NCBI RefSeq assembly: GCF_963678635.1
Contig: NC_087068.1
Location: 7,435,027-7,499,026, forward strand
From: Symsagittifera roscoffensis
Lineage: Eukaryota; Xenacoelomorpha; Acoela; Convolutidae
Direction of reading: 5' to 3'
Length of the DNA stretch: 64,000 bases
Part shown: positions 22,351-35,358 of the stretch, piece by piece
How the letters are laid out: each line of letters opens with the position of its first letter
How positions within the stretch are numbered: position 1 is the first letter of the stretch
The notes under the pieces: generated by a model
Seen by the model: the letters and a program-made list of their open reading frames with translations, nothing else
Told to the model about the DNA's origin: nothing
Database searches by the model: none
Made by a program: the position numbers and the translations under genes

Positions 22351-22602
22351 CGAAATGAACTGAAATAAAAAGTATTCAAAGTCAAACCAGGAATAATCAA
22401 ATTGTCGTGACCATATTCATTCCATTCAATCATTCTAAAAAAAATAAACAGAATGGGTCGAGTGATATATTAAAGGGCTTTAATATATCACTCGACCCAT
22501 TCTGTTTATTTTTTTTAGAATGATTGAATGGAATGAATATGGTCACGACAATTTGATTATTCCTGGTTTGACTTTGAATACTTTTTATTTCAGTTCATTT
22601 CG
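22351..22602. repeat. Perfect 252-bp palindrome (125-bp arms, 2-base centre)
   Basis: Left arm from CGAAATGAACTGAAATAAAA runs to AGTGATATATTAAAG; the right arm is its exact reverse complement, ending TTTTATTTCAGTTCATTTCG. The centre is GG at 22476-22477. The left arm matches ordinary satellite monomer sequence, and the right arm is an inverted duplicate of it before the monomer resumes. Confidence 0.95.
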
Positions 22603-22977
22603 TCCCGATCCGAAGAACCGATTCGAAGTCCCGATTCGAAGAACATTTAAGAAACCCAAAAAAAAAATTATCGAAAAAAGAAACGTTTTGAAATTTTTCC
22701 TTATGAGTGAAACTTCGAGTGAATAGAGCCAGCGACAAGGTGTTATGATAAAGCAAACAAAAAATAATGCGGCCGTGATTGCAACTGAAATTTAACCCAT
22801 CAATATTAGTTTTCTCAGCATCCATTCGCGCTTTCTTGGAGAAGTTTTTCGAGTTCAAATGTAGTTGATTATACCTATATTACTCGTTTAGTGGTGCAAC
22901 AATCGTTCCAAATTTACCTTCAAATGTTCATCAGTAACATTCGAATATTTGTCTAACGCTCTATAGTTTATTAGTCA

Positions 22978-23150
22978 GCAGCCGTGGCCGAGTGGGTTAG
23001 GCACACGTCTCTCAACACGAGAGTCAAGCGTTTGAATCCCATTTCGGTCACGTCTGCGCGAAATGGATGACATCTCTGTCCCCAGCGGAATTCCTGTACT
23101 GAACAGGACCGGTGGCTAATAATAATAGCAGGCCTGAGGGCTCACTGGGC
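22978..23150 (+). repeat. Satellite-embedded SINE segment, copy 1
   Basis: Most diverged copy: starts GCAGCCGTGGCCGAGTGGG, B-box-like GTTTGAATCCC, then ATGACATC and CTGTACTGAACAGGACC. It links this array to SINE family A. Confidence 0.75.
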
Positions 23151-24740
23151 TTTTCCATTTTCTTGATAAAAAATGAAAATCAATACTTAATTGAAAACTT
23201 TCCAAATTGTCCACGCAGAAAAATTTGCACGCTTGCACGATCTCCAGAAAATGCTACCCTTTTCCTGGTATTAACATTTCCAGCAGTGCTGAAACACCAT
23301 CATACCGGGTACAACAGAATGGTATGCAGAAAGAGTGGCTAATTTCAAAATTTACTGAGTTTTTTATTCAATTTTTAAGAAAACTTTAAAAGGTCATATC
23401 TCAAAGGGCCTTTGGAAGAATTTGGATGCCAAATTTGCAACCATTGGGAGTAACCTGAGAGCACCTCATCAAAGACTTGGGAATTTCAACTTTTGTAAAT
23501 TTATTTAAACATAAATTTCTCCAAAAAAAAATCATAAAAGCGTCATTTCTTGGATAGTGAAAAGATTGGAGCATTCAAAGGCGAGAATCTCAACGCCTGG
23601 GAGCACCCTGACAATTAGGTTGTCTCGATAAAAAGTTGAGAATTTTAAACTTTGTGAATCTTTTTGTAGGTAAGTTCTTCTACGTCGCATTTGGACACGA
23701 GACTTGCAACCCCTGAGAGTATTCTCACAGCACCCAACTACAGGGTTGGAAATTTCATTTTTCTCGTATTTTTTTAAATCTTTGTATTTAAGTTGAAAAA
23801 AATGGGGGGGGGGGGGATCATGAAAAATGTCACTCCTTGAAAACTATAAAAATTTGAGAATTAATATCTGGAGACACTATTCGCTGCCCCTGAGAGAACC
23901 ATGACAGCACCTCACAATAAAAAAAAAGAACTTTCAGACCATACTTGGAGGCAGGACTCGCAATCCCTGAGACTACCCTGACAGCACCCAACTAGAGGGT
24001 TAGAAATATCATTAAAATATGCCTTTAAAGCTCTTCGTATTTCAAAAACAATTTATGTTTCAGTTTTTTGATAAAATCAACCCAATTTGAGACAATTGGA
24101 TCCTTAGGATACTTGGTCATTTTGCTAAGAAATAAAAAAAATCAAGATCCACTTTCAGAACTAGAAGTCAATCGTATTTTTGGTGACCAAACACTTGCTG
24201 TTCGATAGTGCAATTTGCTATCCATTCAACAAAGGAAATGAAGTGAAACAATAAGAAATCAAAGTCAAATACGGAATAATCAAACTTGAGCGTGTAAACT
24301 AAAAAATATATCATGATCTGTATTCACTCCGTTCAATCATACTGAAAAATAAACAAAATGGGTGGAGTGATATATTAAACCCCTTCAGTTCCGCATCGAT
24401 CATTTAAAAAACCCAAAAAGTTTTGTCGAAAAAATAAACGTTTGGAAACTTTTCCTTATGAGTGAAACTTCGAGTGAATGGGCTTCCAGCGAAAAGGTGT
24501 TATCGTAAAGCAAAAAATAGATTGCAGCCTTGATTGCAACTGAAATTCAACCCATTATTAATTTTCTCAGCATCATTTAGCGCTTTCTTGGCAATAAAAA
24601 GCCGAAGTTTTTCGAGGTCAACTGTAGTTGATTACACCTATATTACTCGTTTAGTGGTGCAAAATTCGTTCGAAAGTTACCTTCGAATGTTGGTCAGCAA
24701 CATTCGAAAATTTGTTCAACGATCGATATTTCATTAATGA

Positions 24741-24915
24741 GCAGCCCTGGCCGAGTGGGTTAGGCACACGTCTCTCAACGCGAGAGTCATGCGTTCGAAT
24801 CCTATTTTGGTCACGGCTGCGGCGAAATAGATGACATCTTTGTCCTCAACGAAATTCCTGTACTGAACAGGACCATTGGCTAATAATAATAGCGGGCCCG
24901 AGGGCTCACTTGGTT
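24741..24915 (+). repeat. Satellite-embedded SINE segment, copy 2
   Basis: A-box TGGCCGAGTGG and B-box GTTCGAATCC, then GGCTGCGGCGAAATAGATG and TACTGAACAGGACC. The anticodon arm does not fold properly, so it is not a working tRNA. Confidence 0.75.
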
Positions 24916-26510
24916 TTTCCAATTTAACAAAAAAAATGAAAATCAATACTTAATTGAAAACTTTCCAATTTGTCCACGCAGAAAAATTTGCACGCTTGCA
25001 CGATCTCCAGAAAATGCTACCCTTTTCCTGGTATTAACATTTCCAGCAGTGCTGAAACACCATCATACCGGGTACAACAGAATGGTATGCAGAAAGAGTG
25101 GCTAATTTCAAAATTTATTAAGTTTTTTATTCAATTTTTGAGAAAACTTTAAAAGGTCATATCTCAAAAAGCTTTTGGAGGAATTTGGATGCCAAATTTG
25201 CAACCATTGAGAGTAACCTGAGAGCACCTCATCAAAGACTTGGGAGTTTCAATTTTTGTAAATTTATTTAAGCATAAATTTCTCGAAAAAAAAAGAAAAA
25301 AAAATCATAAAAGCGTCATTTCTTGGATAGTAAAAAGATTGGAGCATTCAGAGGCGAGATTCTCAACGCCTGGGAGTACCCTGACAGTTAGGTTGTCTCA
25401 ATAAAAGTTTGAGAATTTTTAACTTTGTGAATCTTTTTGTAGGTAAGTTCTTCTACCTCGCATTTGGACACGAGACTTGCAACCCCTGAGAGTATTCTCA
25501 CAGCACCCAAGTACAGGGTTGGAAATTTCATTTTTCTCGTATTTTTTTAAATCTTTGTATTTAAGTTGAAAAAAATGGGGGGGGGATCATGAAAAATGTC
25601 ACTCCTTGAAAACTATAAGAATTTGAGAATTCATATCTGGAGACACTATTCGCTGCCCCTGAGAGAACCATGACAGCGCCTCACAATAAAAAAAAAGAAC
25701 TTTCAGGCCATACTTGGAGGCAGGACTCGCAATCCCTGAGACTACCCTGACAGCACCCAACTAGAGGGTTAGAAATATCATTAAAATATGCCTTTAAAGC
25801 TCTTCGTATTTCAAAAACAATTTATGTTTCAGTTTTTTGATAAAATCAACCCAATTTGAGACAATTGGATCCTTAGGATACTTGGTCATTTTGCTAAGAA
25901 ATAAAAAAAATCAAGATCCACTTTCAGAACTAGAAGTCAATCGTATTTTTGGTGACCAAACACTTGCTGTTCGATAGTGCAATTTGCTATCCATTCAACA
26001 AAGGAAATGAAGTGAAACAAAAAGAAATCAAAGTCAAATACGGAATAATCAAACTTGAGCGTGTAAACTAAAAAAATATATCATGATCTGTATTCACTCC
26101 GTTCAATCATACTGAAAAATAAACAAAATGGGTGGAGTGATATATTAAACCCCTTCAGTTCCGCATCGAACATTTAAAAAACCCAAAAAGTTTTGTCGAA
26201 AAAATAAACGTTTGGAAACTTTTCCTTATGAGTGAAACTTCGAGTGAATGGGCTTCCAGCGAAAAGGTGTTATGGTAAAGCAAAAAATAGATTGCAGCCT
26301 TGATTGCAACTGAGATTCAACCCATTATTAATTTTCTCAGCATCATTTAGCGCTTTCTTGGCAATAAAAAGTCGAAGTTTTTCGAGGTCAACTGTAGTTG
26401 ATTACAACTATATTACTCGTTTAGTGGTGCAAAATTCGTTCGAAAGTTACCTTCGAATGTTGGTCAGCAACATTCGAAAATTTGTTCAACGATCGATATT
26501 TCATTAATGA

Positions 26511-26685
26511 GCAGCCCTGGCCGAGTGGGTTAGGCACACGTCTCTCAACGCGAGAGTCATGCGTTCGAATCCTATTTTGGTCACGGCTGCGGCGAAATAG
26601 ATGACATCTTTGTCCTCAACGAAATTCCTGTACTGAACAGGACCATTGGCTAATAATAATAGCGGGCCCGAGGGCTCACTTGGTT
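26511..26685 (+). repeat. Satellite-embedded SINE segment, copy 3
   Basis: Identical in all key blocks to copy 2. Confidence 0.75.
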
Positions 26686-28272
26686 TTTCCAATTTAACAA
26701 AAAAAATGAAAATCAATACTTAATTGAAAACTTTCCAATTTGTCCACGCAGAAAAATTTGCACGCTTGCACGATCTCCAGAAAATGCTACCCTTTTCCTG
26801 GTATTAACATTTCCAGCAGTGCTGAAACACCATCATACCGGGTACAACAGAATGGTATGCAGAAAGAGTGGCTAATTTCAAAATTTATTAAGTTTTTTAT
26901 TCAATTTTTGAGAAAACTTTAAAAGGTCATATCTCAAAAAGCTTTTGGAGGAATTTGGATGCCAAATTTGCAACCATTGAGAGTAACCTGAGAGCACCTC
27001 ATCAAAGACTTGGGAGTTTCAATTTTTGTAAATTTATTTAAGCATAAATTTCTCGAAAAAAAAAGAAAAAAAATCATAAAAGCGTCATTTCTTGGATAGT
27101 AAAAAGATTGGAGCATTCAAAGGCGAGATTCTCAACGCCTGGGAGTACCCTGACAGTTAGATTGTCTCAGTAAAAATTTGAGAATTTTTAACTTTGTGAA
27201 TCTTTTTGTAGGTAAGTTCTTCTACCTCGCATTTGGACACGAGACTTGCAACCCCTGAGAGTATTCTCACAGCACCCAACTACAGGGTTGGAAATTTCAT
27301 TTTTCTCGTAATTTTTTTAAAATCTTTGTATTTAAGTTGAAAAAAGAATGGGGGGATCATGAAAAATGTCACTCCTTGAAAACTACAAAAATTTGAGAAT
27401 TCATATCTGGAGACACGATTCGCTGCCCCTGAGAGAACCATGACAGCGCCTCACAATGAAAACAATTTTCAGGCCATATTTGGAGGCAGGACTCGCGATC
27501 CCTGAGAATAACCTGACAGCACCCAACTAGAGGGTTGGAAATATCATTAAAATATGCCTTCAAAGCTCTTCGTATTTTAAAAACAATTTATGTTAAAGTT
27601 TTTTGATAAAATCAACCCAATTTGAGACAACTGGATCCTTAGGATACTTGGTCATTTTGCAAAGAAAAAAAATCTATATCCACTTTCAGAACTAGAAGTC
27701 AATCATATTTTAGGTGACCAAACACTTGCTGTTCGATAGTGCAATTTCCTATCCATTCAACAAAGGACATGAGGTAAAATAACAAGAAATCAAAGTCAAA
27801 CACGGAATAATCAAACTTGAGCGTGTAAACTACAAAAATATCATGACCTATATTCACTCCGTTCAATCATACTAAAATTAACCAAAATAGGTCGAGTGAT
27901 ATATTTAACCACTTCAGTCCCGCATCGAACATTTAAAAAACCCAAAAAGTTTTGTCGAAAAAATAAATGTTTGGAAATTTTTCCTTATGAGTGAAACTTC
28001 CAGTGAATGGGCTTCCAGCGACAAAGTGTTATCGTAAAGCAAAAAATAGATTGCAGCCTTGATTGCAACTGAAACTCAACCCATCATTATTAGATTTCTC
28101 GGCATCATTTAGCGCTTTCTTGGCAATAAAAAGTCGAAGTTTTTCGAGGTCAAATGTAGTTGATTATACCTACATTACTCGTTTAGTGGTGCAACATTCG
28201 TTCGAAAGTTACCTTCGAATGTTCGTCAGCAACATTCGAAAAAATTTTCAACGATCGATATTTCATTAATGA

Positions 28273-28450
28273 GCAGCCCTGGCCGAGTGGGTTAGGCACA
28301 CGTCTCTAAACGCGAGAGTCATGCGTTCGAATCCTATTTTGGTCACGGCTGCGGCGAAATAGATGAAATCTTGGTCCTCAACGGAATTCCTGTACTGAAC
28401 AGGACCATTGGCTAATAATAATAGCGGGCCCGAGGGCTCACTGGGTTTTT
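28273..28450 (+). repeat. Satellite-embedded SINE segment, copy 4
   Basis: As copy 2 but with CTCTAAACGCGAGAG in the anticodon-arm region, the variant shared with all later copies. Confidence 0.75.
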
Positions 28451-29990
28451 CCAATTTCTTAAGAAAAGGAAAATCAATACTTAATTGAAAACTTTCCAAA
28501 TTGTCCACGCAGAAAAATTTGCACGCTTGCACGATCTCCAAAAAACGCTACCCTTTTCCTGGTATTAAAATTTCCAGCAGTGCTGAAACACCATACCGGG
28601 TACAACAGAATGGTATGCAGAAAGGGTGACTAAATTCGAAATTTATGAAGTTTTTTATTCATTTTGTGAAAAACCATCAAGAAGTCGTATCTTGAAGGGC
28701 CTTTGGATGCCATATTTGCATCCGCTAAGAGTAACCTGAGTGCACCCCACCAAAAGCTTGGGAATTTCACTTTTCTGTTTTTTTTTGAAATCTTGGTATT
28801 TAACATGAAAAAATGGGGGGAAAATCTTGAAAAACGTCATTCCTTGAAAACTACAAAAATTTGAGAATTCATTTTTCGAGACACGATTCGCAGCTCCTGA
28901 GAGAACCATGACAGCGCCCTACAATAAAAAAAAAGAACCTTCAATTTTAATGAATATTTTATTTCTCAGTTCTTTAAAAACTTTGGCATAAAAAAGTCAC
29001 ATCTCGGAAACTTAAAGCACTTGGGCAGTCGCATTTGGACGCAAGATTTTCAGCTGGTGAAATTAATCTCACAGTACCCAGCTGAAGGTTTGAGAATTTC
29101 AAAACTTTATAAACTTTTATTCAAAGTTTTCTGGAAATTGAAACAAAAACATTAAAAATGTCATCTCGAAAACACCAAGGATTTGAGCAGCTATATTTAG
29201 AAGCAGGACTCGCAATCCCTGAGACTACCCTGACGGCACCCAACTATAGGGTTGAAAATATCATTAAAATATGCTTTTAAAGCTGTTCGTATCTCAAATA
29301 ATTTATGCTTCAGTTTTTTGATAAAACCAATCCAATTTGAGACAACTGGATCATTAGGATACTAGGCCATTTTTTTGAGAAATCAAAAAAATCAATATCC
29401 ACTTTCGGAACTAGAGGTCAATCAAATTTTTGGTGACCAAACACTTGCTGTTTGATAGTGCAATTTGCTATCCATTCAACAAAGGAAATAAAGTGAAATA
29501 AAAAAAAATCAAAGTCAAATGCGGAATAATCAAACTTGAGCGTGAAAACTAAAAAAAAAATCATGATCTGTATTCACTCCGTTCAATCATGCTGAAAAAT
29601 AAACAAATTGGGTGGAGTGATATATTAAACCGCTTCAGTCCCGCATCGAACATTTAAAAAACCCAAAAAGTTTTCTCGAAAAAATAAACGTTTGGAAATT
29701 TTTCCTTATGAGTGAAACTTCGAGTGAATAGAGCCAGCGAAAAGATGTTAAGATAAAGCAAAAAATAGATTGCAGCCTTGATTGTAACTGAAACTCAACC
29801 CATCATTATTAGATTTCTCGGCATCATTTAGCGCTTTCTTGGCAATAAAAATCGAGGTTTTTCGAGGTCAACTGTAGTTGATTATACTTATATTACTCGT
29901 TAAGTGGTGCAACATTCGTTCAAAAGTTACCTTCGAATGTTCGTCAGCAACATTCGTAAATTTTTTCAACGATCGATATTTCATTAATGA

Positions 29991-30165
29991 GCAGCCCTGG
30001 CCGAGTGGGTTAGGCACACGTCTCTAAACGCGAGAGTCGTGCGTTCGAATCCTATTTTGGTCACGGCTGCGGCGAAATAGATGAAATCTTGGTCCTCAAC
30101 GGAATTCCTGTACTGAACAGGACCATTGGCTAATAATAATAGCAGGCCCGAGGGCTCACTGGGTT
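29991..30165 (+). repeat. Satellite-embedded SINE segment, copy 5
   Basis: Has GAGAGTCGTGCG where copies 2-4 have GAGAGTCATGCG; this variant marks the homogeneous block. Confidence 0.75.
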
Positions 30166-31720
30166 TTTTTACAATTTCTTAAGAAAAAAAGGAAAATCAA
30201 TACTTAATTGAAAACTTTTCATTTTTTCCACGCAGAAAAATTTGCACGCTTGCACGATCTCCAAAAAATGTTACTCTTTTCCTGGTATTAAAATTTCCAG
30301 CAGTGCTGAAACACCATCATACCGGGTACAACAGAATGGTATGCAGAAAAGGTGACTAAATTCGAAATTTATTAAGTTTTTTATTCATTTTGTGAAAAAC
30401 CATTAAAAAGTCGTATCTCGAAGGGCCTTTGGATGCCATGTTTGCCTCCACTGAGAGTAACCTGAGTGTACCCCACCAAAAGCTTGGGAATTTCACTTTT
30501 CTTCTGTTTTTTTTTTTGAAATCTTGGTATTTAACTTGAAAAAATGGGGGGAAAATCTTGAACAACGTCATTCCTTGAAAACTACAAAAATTTGAGAATT
30601 CATTTTTCGAGACACGATTCGCAGCTCCTGAGAGAACCAAGACAGCGCCCTACAATAAAAAAAAGAACCTTCAACTTTAATGAATATTTTATTTCTCAGT
30701 TCTTTAAAAATTTTGGCATAAAAAAGACACATCTCGGAAACTTAAAGCATTTGAGCAGTCGCATTTGGATGCAAGATTTTCAGCTGGTGAAATTAATCTC
30801 ACAGTACCCAGCTACAAGTTTGAGAATTTCAAAACTTTAAAAATTTTCATTCAAAGTTTTCTGGAAATTACAACAAAAACATTTAAAATGTCATCTCGAA
30901 AACACCAAGAATTTGAGCAGCTATATTTAGAGGCAGGACTCGCAATCCCTGAGACTACCCTGACGGCACCCAACTATAGGGTTGAAAATATCATTAAAAT
31001 ATGCTTTTAAAGCTGTTCGTATCTCAAATAATTTATGCTTCAGTTTTTTGATAAAACCAATCCAATTTGAGACAACTGGATCATTAGGATACTAGGCCAT
31101 TTTTTTGAGAAATCAAAAAAATCAATATCCACTTTCGGAACTAGAGGTCAATCAAATTTTTGGTGACCAAACACTTGCTGTTTGATAGTGCAATTTGCTA
31201 TCCATTCAACAAAGGAAATGAAGTGAAATAAAAAAAAATCAAAGTCAAATGCGGAATAATCAAACTTGAGCGTGTAAACTAAAAAAAAAATCATGATCTG
31301 TATTCACTCCGTTCAATCATGCTGAAAAATAAACAAATTGGGTGGAGTGATATATTAAACCGCTTCAGTCCCGCATCGAACATTTAAAAAACCCAAAAAG
31401 TTTTCTCGAAAAAATAAACGTTTGGAAATTTTTCCTTATGAGTGAAACTTCGAGTGAATAGAGCCAGCGAAAAGATGTTAAGATAAAGCAAAAAATAGAT
31501 TGCAGCCTTGATTGTAACTGAAACTCAACCCATCATTATTAGATTTCTCGGCATCATTTAGCGCTTTCTTGGCAATAAAAATCGAGGTTTTTCGAGGTCA
31601 ACTGTAGTTGATTATACTTATATTACTCGTTAAGTGGTGCAACATTCGTTCAAAAGTTACCTTCGAATGTTCGTCAGCAACATTCGTAAATTTTTTCAAC
31701 GATCGATATTTCATTAATGA

Positions 31721-31895
31721 GCAGCCCTGGCCGAGTGGGTTAGGCACACGTCTCTAAACGCGAGAGTCGTGCGTTCGAATCCTATTTTGGTCACGGCTGC
31801 GGCGAAATAGATGAAATCTTGGTCCTCAACGGAATTCCTGTACTGAACAGGACCATTGGCTAATAATAATAGCAGGCCCGAGGGCTCACTGGGTT
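31721..31895 (+). repeat. Satellite-embedded SINE segment, copy 6
   Basis: Same variant as copy 5, exactly 1730 bases downstream. Confidence 0.75.
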
Positions 31896-33450
31896 TTTTT
31901 ACAATTTCTTAAGAAAAAAAGGAAAATCAATACTTAATTGAAAACTTTTCATTTTTTCCACGCAGAAAAATTTGCACGCTTGCACGATCTCCAAAAAATG
32001 TTACTCTTTTCCTGGTATTAAAATTTCCAGCAGTGCTGAAACACCATCATACCGGGTACAACAGAATGGTATGCAGAAAAGGTGACTAAATTCGAAATTT
32101 ATTAAGTTTTTTATTCATTTTGTGAAAAACCATTAAAAAGTCGTATCTCGAAGGGCCTTTGGATGCCATGTTTGCCTCCACTGAGAGTAACCTGAGTGTA
32201 CCCCACCAAAAGCTTGGGAATTTCACTTTTCTTCTGTTTTTTTTTTTGAAATCTTGGTATTTAACTTGAAAAAATGGGGGGAAAATCTTGAACAACGTCA
32301 TTCCTTGAAAACTACAAAAATTTGAGAATTCATTTTTCGAGACACGATTCGCAGCTCCTGAGAGAACCAAGACAGCGCCCTACAATAAAAAAAAGAACCT
32401 TCAACTTTAATGAATATTTTATTTCTCAGTTCTTTAAAAATTTTGGCATAAAAAAGACACATCTCGGAAACTTAAAGCATTTGAGCAGTCGCATTTGGAT
32501 GCAAGATTTTCAGCTGGTGAAATTAATCTCACAGTACCCAGCTACAAGTTTGAGAATTTCAAAACTTTAAAAATTTTCATTCAAAGTTTTCTGGAAATTA
32601 CAACAAAAACATTTAAAATGTCATCTCGAAAACACCAAGAATTTGAGCAGCTATATTTAGAGGCAGGACTCGCAATCCCTGAGACTACCCTGACGGCACC
32701 CAACTATAGGGTTGAAAATATCATTAAAATATGCTTTTAAAGCTGTTCGTATCTCAAATAATTTATGCTTCAGTTTTTTGATAAAACCAATCCAATTTGA
32801 GACAACTGGATCATTAGGATACTAGGCCATTTTTTTGAGAAATCAAAAAAATCAATATCCACTTTCGGAACTAGAGGTCAATCAAATTTTTGGTGACCAA
32901 ACACTTGCTGTTTGATAGTGCAATTTGCTATCCATTCAACAAAGGAAATGAAGTGAAATAAAAAAAAATCAAAGTCAAATGCGGAATAATCAAACTTGAG
33001 CGTGTAAACTAAAAAAAAAATCATGATCTGTATTCACTCCGTTCAATCATGCTGAAAAATAAACAAATTGGGTGGAGTGATATATTAAACCGCTTCAGTC
33101 CCGCATCGAACATTTAAAAAACCCAAAAAGTTTTCTCGAAAAAATAAACGTTTGGAACATTTTCCTTATGAGTGAAACTTCGAGTGAATAGAGCCAGCGA
33201 AAAGATGTTAAGATAAAGCAAAAAATAGATTGCAGCCTTGATTGTAACTGAAACTCAACCCATCATTATTAGATTTCTCGGCATCATTTAGCGCTTTCTT
33301 GGCAATAAAAATCGAGGTTTTTCGAGGTCAACTGTAGTTGATTATACTTATATTACTCGTTAAGTGGTGCAACATTCGTTCAAAAGTTACCTTCGAATGT
33401 TCGTCAGCAACATTCGTAAATTTTTTCAACGATCGATATTTCATTAATGA

Positions 33451-33625
33451 GCAGCCCTGGCCGAGTGGGTTAGGCACACGTCTCTAAACGCGAGAGTCGT
33501 GCGTTCGAATCCTATTTTGGTCACGGCTGCGGCGAAATAGATGAAATCTTGGTCCTCAACGGAATTCCTGTACTGAACAGGACCATTGGCTAATAATAAT
33601 AGCAGGCCCGAGGGCTCACTGGGTT
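33451..33625 (+). repeat. Satellite-embedded SINE segment, copy 7
   Basis: Same variant as copy 5, exactly 1730 bases after copy 6. Confidence 0.75.
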
Positions 33626-35182
33626 TTTTTACAATTTCTTAAGAAAAAAAGGAAAATCAATACTTAATTGAAAACTTTTCATTTTTTCCACGCAGAAAAA
33701 TTTGCACGCTTGCACGATCTCCAAAAAATCTTACTCTTTTCCTGGTATTAAAATTTCCAGCAGTGCTGAAACACCATCATACCGGGTACAACAGAATGGT
33801 ATGCAGAAAAGGTGACTAAATTCGAAATTTATTAAGTTTTTTATTCAATTTGTGAAAAACCATTAAAAAGTCGTATCTCGAAGGGCCTTTGGATGCCATG
33901 TTTGCCTCCACTGAGAGTAACCTGAGTGTACCCCACCAAAAGCTTGGGAATTTCACTTTTCTTCTGTTTTTTTTTTTGAAATCTTGGTATTTAACTTGAA
34001 AAAATGGGGGGAAAATCTTGAACAACGTCATTCCTTGAAAACTACAAAAATTTGAGAATTCATTTTTCGAGACACGATTCGCAGCTCCTGAGAGAACCAA
34101 GACAGCGCCCTACAATAAAAAAAAAGAACCTTCAACTTTAATGAATATTTTATTTCTCAGTTCTTTAAAAATTTTGGCATAAAAAAGACACATCTCGGAA
34201 ACTTAAAGCATTTGAGCAGTCGCATTTGGATGCAAGATTTTCAGCTGGTGAAATTAATCTCACAGTACCCAGCTACAAGTTTGAGAATTTCAAAACTTTA
34301 AAAATTTTCATTCAAAGTTTTCTGGAAATTACAACAAAAACATTTAAAATGTCATCTCGAAAACACCAAGAATTTGAGCAGCTATATTTAGAGGCAGGAC
34401 TCGCAATCCCTGAGACTACCCTGACGGCACCCAACTATAGGGTTGAAAATATCATTAAAATATGCTTTTAAAGCTGTTCGTATCTCAAATAATTTATGCT
34501 TCAGTTTTTTGATAAAACCAATCCAATTTGAGACAACTGGATCATTAGGATACTAGGCCATTTTTTTGAGAAATCAAAAAAATCAATATCCACTTTCGGA
34601 ACTAGAGGTCAATCAAATTTTTGGTGACCAAACACTTGCTGTTTGATAGTGCAATTTGCTATCCATTCAACAAAGGAAATGAAGTGAAATAAAAAAAAAT
34701 CAAAGTCAAATGCGGAATAATCAAACTTGAGCGTGTAAACTAAAAAAAAAAATCATGATCTGTATTCACTCCGTTCAATCATGCTGAAAAATAAACAAAT
34801 TGGGTGGAGTGATATATTAAACCGCTTCAGTCCCGCATCGAACATTTAAAAAACCCAAAAAGTTTTCTCGAAAAAATAAACGTTTGGAAATTTTTCCTTA
34901 TGAGTGAAACTTCGAGTGAATAGAGCCAGCGAAAAGATGTTAAGATAAAGCAAAAAATAGATTGCAGCCTTGATTGTAACTGAAACTCAACCCATCATTA
35001 TTAGATTTCTCGGCATCATTTAGCGCTTTCTTGGCAATAAAAATCGAGGTTTTTCGAGGTCAACTGTAGTTGATTATACTTATATTACTCGTTAAGTGGT
35101 GCAACATTCGTTCAAAAGTTACCTTCGAATGTTCGTCAGCAACATTCGTAAATTTTTTCAACGATCGATATTTCATTAATGA

Positions 35183-35358
35183 GCAGCCCTGGCCGAGTGG
35201 GTTAGGCACACGTCTCTAAACGCGAGAGTCGTGCGTTCGAATCCTATTTTGGTCACGGCTGCGGCGAAATAGATGAAATCTTGGTCCTCAACGGAATTCC
35301 TGTACTGAACAGGACCATTGGCTAATAATAATAGCAGGCCCGAGGGCTCACTGGGTTT
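35183..35358 (+). repeat. Satellite-embedded SINE segment, copy 8
   Basis: Last copy. The following monomer loses about 0.65 kb at position 36610, so no ninth copy appears. Confidence 0.75.

Noticed and set aside
24741-24820. tRNA genes in each satellite monomer
   Set aside because: A- and B-box sequences are present but the anticodon arm has no proper 7-base loop and the T-stem pairs badly. Better explained as SINE-derived.
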